This document shows positions 59,879 to 64,000 of a stretch of DNA of 64,000 nucleotides, one piece after another. The position numbers were made by a program, and so were the translations under genes. The DNA comes from Dichomitus squalens LYAD-421 SS1. Taxonomy: Eukaryota > Basidiomycota > Agaricomycetes > Polyporales > Polyporaceae. Each line of letters starts with the position of its first letter. Within the stretch, counting starts at the first letter, position 1. The stretch covers positions 246,887-310,886 of the forward strand of contig NW_006766917.1 of NCBI RefSeq assembly GCF_000275845.1, given 5' to 3'. The notes beneath the pieces are model-generated. The model had not been told where the DNA came from, did not search any database, and worked only from the letters and a program-made list of their open reading frames with translations.

Positions 59879-60439
59879 GGTCTTCCCGGCGTGGTGGTGG
59901 ATTTCGAAGTGAAACTGGCTGAGGAATGCACTCCATCGGGCCTGGCGTCAGGTCAGCTTCTGCGCGGACCGCCAGTAGGTGAGGTTCTTGTGGTCGGAAA
60001 TGACCTAGATAACGTGGGGGGATCCTTCGAGATAGTGTTGCCAGGTCTCGAACGCGCGAACAACTGCTAGGAGCTCCTTGTCGTAGATCTGATAGTTGCG
60101 TTCCGCAGGCGAGAGGGCGTGGGATAGGTACACTACTGGCATCCAGTCTTGGTTGCTGTTCCATTGGCGGAGGACGGCCCCAGTGGCGAACATGGAGGCG
60201 TCGCATTCGATCTGGAAGGCCCCGGACGGGTCGGCCATGCAAAGGATGGGCTTCTGCTGGAACAGGTTGCGAAGCGTGTCAAATGCAACCTGACATTCGG
60301 GCGTCCATTGAAAGGGTAGGTCTTTGCGGGTGAGTTGTGTGAGTGGTCGAGCGATCTTGCTGTAGTCACGGATGAAGCGTCGGTAGAAGTTGCAGAATCC
60401 GAGGAAGCTCTGGACTTGTTTGACGGTGGTGGGTACAGG
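59879..60439 (-). pseudogene. retrotransposon RNase H region, two internal stops
   Basis: The thumb/connection motif VKQVQSFLGFCNFYRRFIRD is followed by the Ty3/gypsy RNase H: IECDASMFATGAVLRQWN (first catalytic Asp), YQIYDKELLAVVRAFETWQH (Glu) and VISDHKNLTYWRSAQKLT (Asp). TAG at 60005-60007 and TGA at 59948-59950 break the frame. The region runs directly into the integrase. Confidence 0.85.
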
Positions 60440-61507
60440 CTAGGTGCGGATGCCGTCGAGCTTGACCGGCTCCATGCCAAGCGATCCTTCACGAATGATG
60501 GTGCCCAGGAACTCAACTTCACTAGCGTCGAACATGCACTTCTCGCGCTTGAGGAACAGGTCCATTTCGATGAGACGCTGAACGACCCGTTGCGTTCGAC
60601 GATGGTGGACATCCTCCGTCTTGGAGAATATCAGAATGTCGTGCATGTAGATGATGATCCATCCCTCAGCAATCATGTCCTTGAAGCCGTTGTTCATCAT
60701 CGCTTGGAATGTTGCCGGGGCGTTGCATAACCCAAAGAACATTACAGTTGGCTCGTAGAGCCCAAGGGGGGTCTTGAAGGCAGCCTTCCACTGATCACCG
60801 TCTTTGATGCGGACATTGTTGTACCCAGCACGGACATCCAACTTCGTGAAGTACTTGGCCCCCTGCAACTTGTCGATGAGGTCGTTGATCAGGAGGAGGG
60901 GGTAGACGTTCTTGATTGTGCTGGAATTGAGGTACCGGTAGTCTTGAACAGGTTGCATGGAACCGTCCTTCTTGTCCACGAAGAAGAACGGGGATGCCAT
61001 TGGTGAGGTGGATGGGCGGATGTACCCCTTGGCTAGGTTCTTGTCGATGAACTTCCGAAGTTCCTGCATCTTGAGCGGGGACAGGGGGTACAACTTGCAG
61101 TCCCGGGGTTTGAAGTCGGGTCGCAGGTCGATGGGGTGATCCCAGGCCCGGGGCTTGGGCATTCTTTCGGCCACCTTCTTCTCGAACACCTGGTGATAGG
61201 TTTTGAGGTAGTCTGGGATGGCCACGGGAGCCTTGACATCAGCTGCCTTCGACCCTGCGTTGATGGCCAGTTGGGTTGATACGGTGGTGCGAGCGATGGC
61301 GGTGTCTCCGATGATGAGTCGTCAAATGGTGGCAGAAGGGTTCCATTCGGGATGGATGTCTCCATGAAGGAAAGCGGTAAGGTGTTGACGGGGAGTCCCT
61401 GAGGGGTGCTGGTGGTATTCCCAAAGGCGCTGTTCCGCCCGCAGGTATTTGGCGTCAAACCGGACCTTGCCCTGTACCCAGTCAATATGGGGGTTATACT
61501 GGATTAG
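60440..61507 (-). pseudogene. retrotransposon reverse transcriptase with altered active site
   Basis: RT blocks are readable in order: [79 protein letters not shown] (first catalytic Asp kept), [20 protein letters not shown] and [16 protein letters not shown]. The last should be YxDD; here the first Asp is His (CAC), which removes an essential metal ligand. TGA at 61322-61324 precedes the domain and TAG at 60440-60442 follows it. A dead enzyme. Confidence 0.88.
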
Positions 61508-61891
61508 TCATGGCATTCCGAGAATGATGTCATCCCGGCCGCAGTCCGCGACGTAGAGTTTGGTGGGGAACTCGTGGCTATTGATTCGAAAGTGGCCGAC
61601 GAATTTCTGGGTGACTGGTCCAGCCGTGTTGGCGGTGCCATCGACATTGGTGAAACGAAGGGGGGAGGGTAGGATGATGAGAGGGAGTTTGTACTTCTTG
61701 GCGAAATTCCGGTTAAGGAGAGAAGCACTTGCTCCGCAATTGATGAACGCATGAGCTCCGACACTTGTAGATTTGTACTCGATGTTGCCCGGGATAAGAA
61801 TAGATTGACGTCGTCGTTCTGTAGTGGCAACAAACGAGATACTAATACAGTCAGAGGGCAGTTCTTCTGTCGGCAAAGACTGCCCGTTCAA
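61508..61891 (-). pseudogene. retrotransposon aspartic protease, catalytic Asp lost
   Basis: A retropepsin-like segment contains AHAFINCGASASLLNRNFAK where the family has D-C/S-G-A; Asp has become Asn (AAT). The second half ends YVADCGRDDIILGMP before TGA 61508-61510, where relatives have Trp (LGMPWL). The frame is -1 relative to the end of gag, whose stop at 61888-61890 overlaps it, so expression of pol would have needed frameshifting or reinitiation. Confidence 0.8.
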
Positions 61892-63711
61892 GAACCCTCA
61901 TCCGAATTGTCTACGTTGACCTGACTGATTGTTTTGTCAGGTGTGTCTTCGCCATTGTCTTCGCCGTCAGCGACCTCGCCATCCTCTAGTTCATTGACCT
62001 TGCGCACCTTCCGCCTCTTTTGTCCAGGCTGTCGTCCCTTGGCACAGTTGTCCGCCTTCTTCTTAAGGCAATCAGGTGCAATGTGACCAGTCTTGTGGCA
62101 GTAGAAGCATTGCTTCTTCTCTCTGTCCTTCTTCATGGCTGGAGCGTCGACTCATCGTATGGAGTTGGTACGAGCGGACTGTCCCTTTGTGCCTTGGCCC
62201 TGTCGGTCGTTGCAAGAGCGTCCCTCGAGTTGGCGCAGGTGTCGTTCCTCGTAGTTGGAGTGTTCGATCTTTAACACCCGTGCTGCCCACTCATTAATGG
62301 TGGTGGGGATGGGGTACGTGAGGCGAACCCGTCGTCACATGCTTTCTGGGAGACGCTCCTTATAAAAGGACCGCTGAGCACTGTCTTCGAGTATACCGGC
62401 GAGGGCGCAGAGGCGGAAGAATTCCGCGTTAAAGGTGTCTGGTGCGGCAGGTCGGTAGTCGAGGTGGTACAGCTTGGAGGCGGCCGTAGCGGCTTCCTCG
62501 ATGGGCTGGAAGGTCTATTGTAAGACCGTCTCAAACGCATTCCAGGTGTTCCAGCCGTTTCGTCGGGCCTGAGCGATGTATCCGTCTTTCCAGGCGATCA
62601 CCTTCGGTCCGTCCATGAACGTTAGAGCGGTGACAATGCGGCTGTGGTCTGTGGCGTAGTCGGCTGGTCGTGCCTCGAAGAACAGGAAGAGTTCATTGAG
62701 GAAGGTGCATAGATTGTCGCGATCTCCGTCAAAAACATTGGGGGCGCGGACTTTGGTTCGGCCGGCGGGGGCACCTGGTACGCTGAGAGGAGCCACAGGT
62801 GGTGGTCCGCCAGGTCCTTGAGGGGGTCCGCCACCTGGAGGGATTCCGCCGCCATGGGGAGGTCCACCGCCTTGAGGTGGTCTGCCACCCTGCGGAGGTC
62901 TGCCAGGTCCTTGAAGAGGTCCGCCGACTTGCGGAGGTCTGCCAGGTCCCTGAGGAGGTCCGCCGCCCTGCGGAGGTCCGACAGGTCCTTGAGGCAAACC
63001 AGGGGGTGTAGGTGGCCGACCCGGCGGTGCAGCAGTAGTAGGTGGTATCACAGGTTGTGCTGTCAGGACTCCACTACTGGCGTAGTGAGTGGTTTGACCG
63101 GGTTGGGCCCCTGTCGCCTGGTGTAGCGAGGAGATGCTGTCTTGGGGAGTGAACAAGTTTCCGAGTTGGAAGCTGGGGAGGCTGGAACAAGGTGGTGTGT
63201 CTGGGACGCTCAGCTCATTCGTTGCTCGGAACAGCCTCTGGGTCCGAGCTTGTTCCTGCTGGGTTGCAGACATAGTAGTGTCTATAGATTCTGTTATCGT
63301 GTCCGCATCGCTGTCCGGTTCATCCGGGTGCGCTTGGAGAAGACCGCGGAGAGGGGTAACAGTTTCTTCGTCGTCTCGAGGAGCGGGGTTGTCTTCCGAC
63401 AAGGGTGTAGCCTCAGTGGGCTCGTTCGCTACGTCTGGTAGGGAACTAGTGCGGTGGGTAGCAGGGCTGCGTGGAGGGGAGGGGGCTGTTGTTTGATTGA
63501 GGGCCCAAGTCGTTCGGATCAAGGCTTCCTGTCTGTCGCAGCGACTAGGCGCGTAGACTCGGGTCAACGTTCGGCGACAATCCCGTAGGCGAGCGGCAAG
63601 GAGCCGAAAGGAAGAGAGAGAGGTAGAGAGGGATAAACGTAGCAAGAAACTCGACGAGGGCAGAGCGGAGGCCGGCACAAGGGCACAAGACCTACGAAAG
63701 CTAGTCTTCAC
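61888..63711 (-). pseudogene. retrotransposon gag with CCHC zinc knuckle, three internal stops
   Basis: The first credible ATG is at 63273 (MSATQQEQARTQRLFRATNE), though the frame is open further upstream. A long Pro/Gly/Gln-rich region is followed by the retrotransposon gag capsid-like domain (APNVFDGDRDNLCTFLNELF, FMDGPKVIAWKDGYIAQARR, FFRLCALAGILEDSAQRSFY) and the nucleocapsid knuckle CFYCHKTGHIAPDC with a basic tail KRRKVRKVNELEDGEVADGE. TAG 62515-62517, TGA 62335-62337 and TGA 62152-62154 interrupt it. The two TGA codons sit where a CGA (Arg) with a C-to-T change would give them. Confidence 0.85.
62806..62998 (-). repeat. G/C-rich tandem repeats coding Gly-Pro-Pro-Gln-rich gag segment
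   Basis: Imperfect 15-45 bp repeats built on GGTCCGCC-CTGCGGAGGTC encode repeating GPPQGPG, RPPQGG and GPPHGGG motifs. Repeat-rich stretches like this expand and contract easily. Confidence 0.75.
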
Positions 63712-63726
63712 GCAGACAGCGACAGA

Positions 63727-63856
63727 CTAGTCCCAATGACCAAGTTATACATTAGCAATCGAAGAGAGATACAACACTATGGTCACTCACCTAGTCCCAA
63801 TGACCAAGAGGTCGAGATGGGGACTAGGGAGCGCCTAGGGGGGTCCTTATATACTA
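63727..63856 (-). promoter_or_regulatory. 5' LTR end, TATA box, transcript start and duplicated self-primer site
   Basis: On the minus strand, TATATAAGG (about 63853-63845) is followed about 25-30 nt later by CCTAGTCCCC (63828-63819), a likely mRNA 5' end. Downstream, CTTGGTCATTGGGACTAG occurs twice (63808-63791 and 63744-63727). In each, GGTCA fits an LTR 3' end (CA) and the adjoining TTGGGACTAG fits a primer-binding site complementary over 8-9 nt to the presumed mRNA start. No tRNA-iMet-like primer site (TGGTATC...) is seen. Confidence 0.5.
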
Positions 63857-64000
63857 GAGGGGCTGCTTAGCAACCAAGGACAAGGCGCAAGAGCGAGGCA
63901 GTGAAGATGACAAAGGGAGAACAAAGGGCGAGAAAGAAAAGGCAAAGGCATGGCGATCACGGGAACGTAGCATGCGTCTGTGGGAACGTATCTACAGTGT

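Larger units (their letters stand above)
56498..64000 (-). mobile_element. Ty3/gypsy chromodomain LTR retrotransposon, decayed, 5' LTR cut by window end
   Basis: Reading leftwards from 64,000: 5' LTR (U3 partly outside), primer-binding region, gag with CCHC knuckle, aspartic protease, reverse transcriptase, RNase H, integrase, chromodomain, then an extra ORF. The RT-RNase H-integrase order and integrase-linked chromodomain define the chromovirus branch of Ty3/gypsy (Metaviridae-type). At least nine in-frame TGA or TAG codons interrupt gag-pol (62515, 62335, 62152, 61508, 61322, 60440, 60005, 59948, 58790; lowest base of each), all explicable by C-to-T or G-to-A changes. The left LTR is not resolved, so the true left border may be as far as about 55,600. 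Confidence 0.88.

Overview
This 64 kb window is nuclear DNA from a filamentous basidiomycete, most likely an Agaricomycete (mushroom or bracket fungus; the exact order cannot be told from here). The evidence is short 48-80 bp GT-AG introns with many small exons, a dense array of single-copy eukaryotic housekeeping genes, an F-box/WD40 style typical of Agaricomycetes, a chromodomain Ty3/gypsy retrotransposon, and a dynein heavy chain tail encoded as its own gene, an arrangement reported for this class.

Layout of the genic part (1-55,222), left to right: RPB1 3' end (+), VPS35 (+), BCP1/BCCIP (-), an inverted-repeat element, an F-box-like gene running into a WD40 propeller (+), an epoxide hydrolase (+), a FAD amine-oxidase-type oxidoreductase (+), MSH4 (-), SWC2/VPS72 (-), a mitochondrial ribosomal L51/S25/CI-B8 protein (+), GET2 (-), a probable HAUS1 augmin subunit (+), an AGE2-type ArfGAP (+), leukotriene-A4-hydrolase-like aminopeptidase (-), RPA12 (+), OST5 (-), YOP1 (+), a 2.4 kb gene-poor gap, a UNC93-like MFS transporter (+), a 1.8 kb gap, RTF2 (-), MED21 (+), a second inverted-repeat element, a DBF2/Sid2 kinase (+), dynein tail dhc1 (-), branched-chain dehydrogenase E2 (+), a MAM3/CNNM transporter (-), TRM2 (+) and PSD1 (-). 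From SWC2 onward most neighbours alternate strand, giving many head-to-head pairs with 200-500 bp shared promoters and tail-to-tail pairs 75-600 bp apart. There are no operons; products act in separate pathways (transcription, retromer and ER traffic, meiosis, lipid synthesis, mitosis, dynein transport).

The last 8 kb (about 55,600-64,000) is a decayed Ty3/gypsy chromovirus-type LTR retrotransposon on the minus strand: right-hand (5') LTR running off the window, gag with a CCHC knuckle, protease, reverse transcriptase, RNase H, integrase, chromodomain, then an extra unrecognised ORF where an env-like gene would sit. It carries many in-frame TGA/TAG codons that fit C-to-T transitions, a changed RT catalytic motif (YMHD) and a changed protease motif (NCGAS), so it cannot move on its own. 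Its 5' end shows a short complementarity that would suit a Tf1-like self-priming mechanism.
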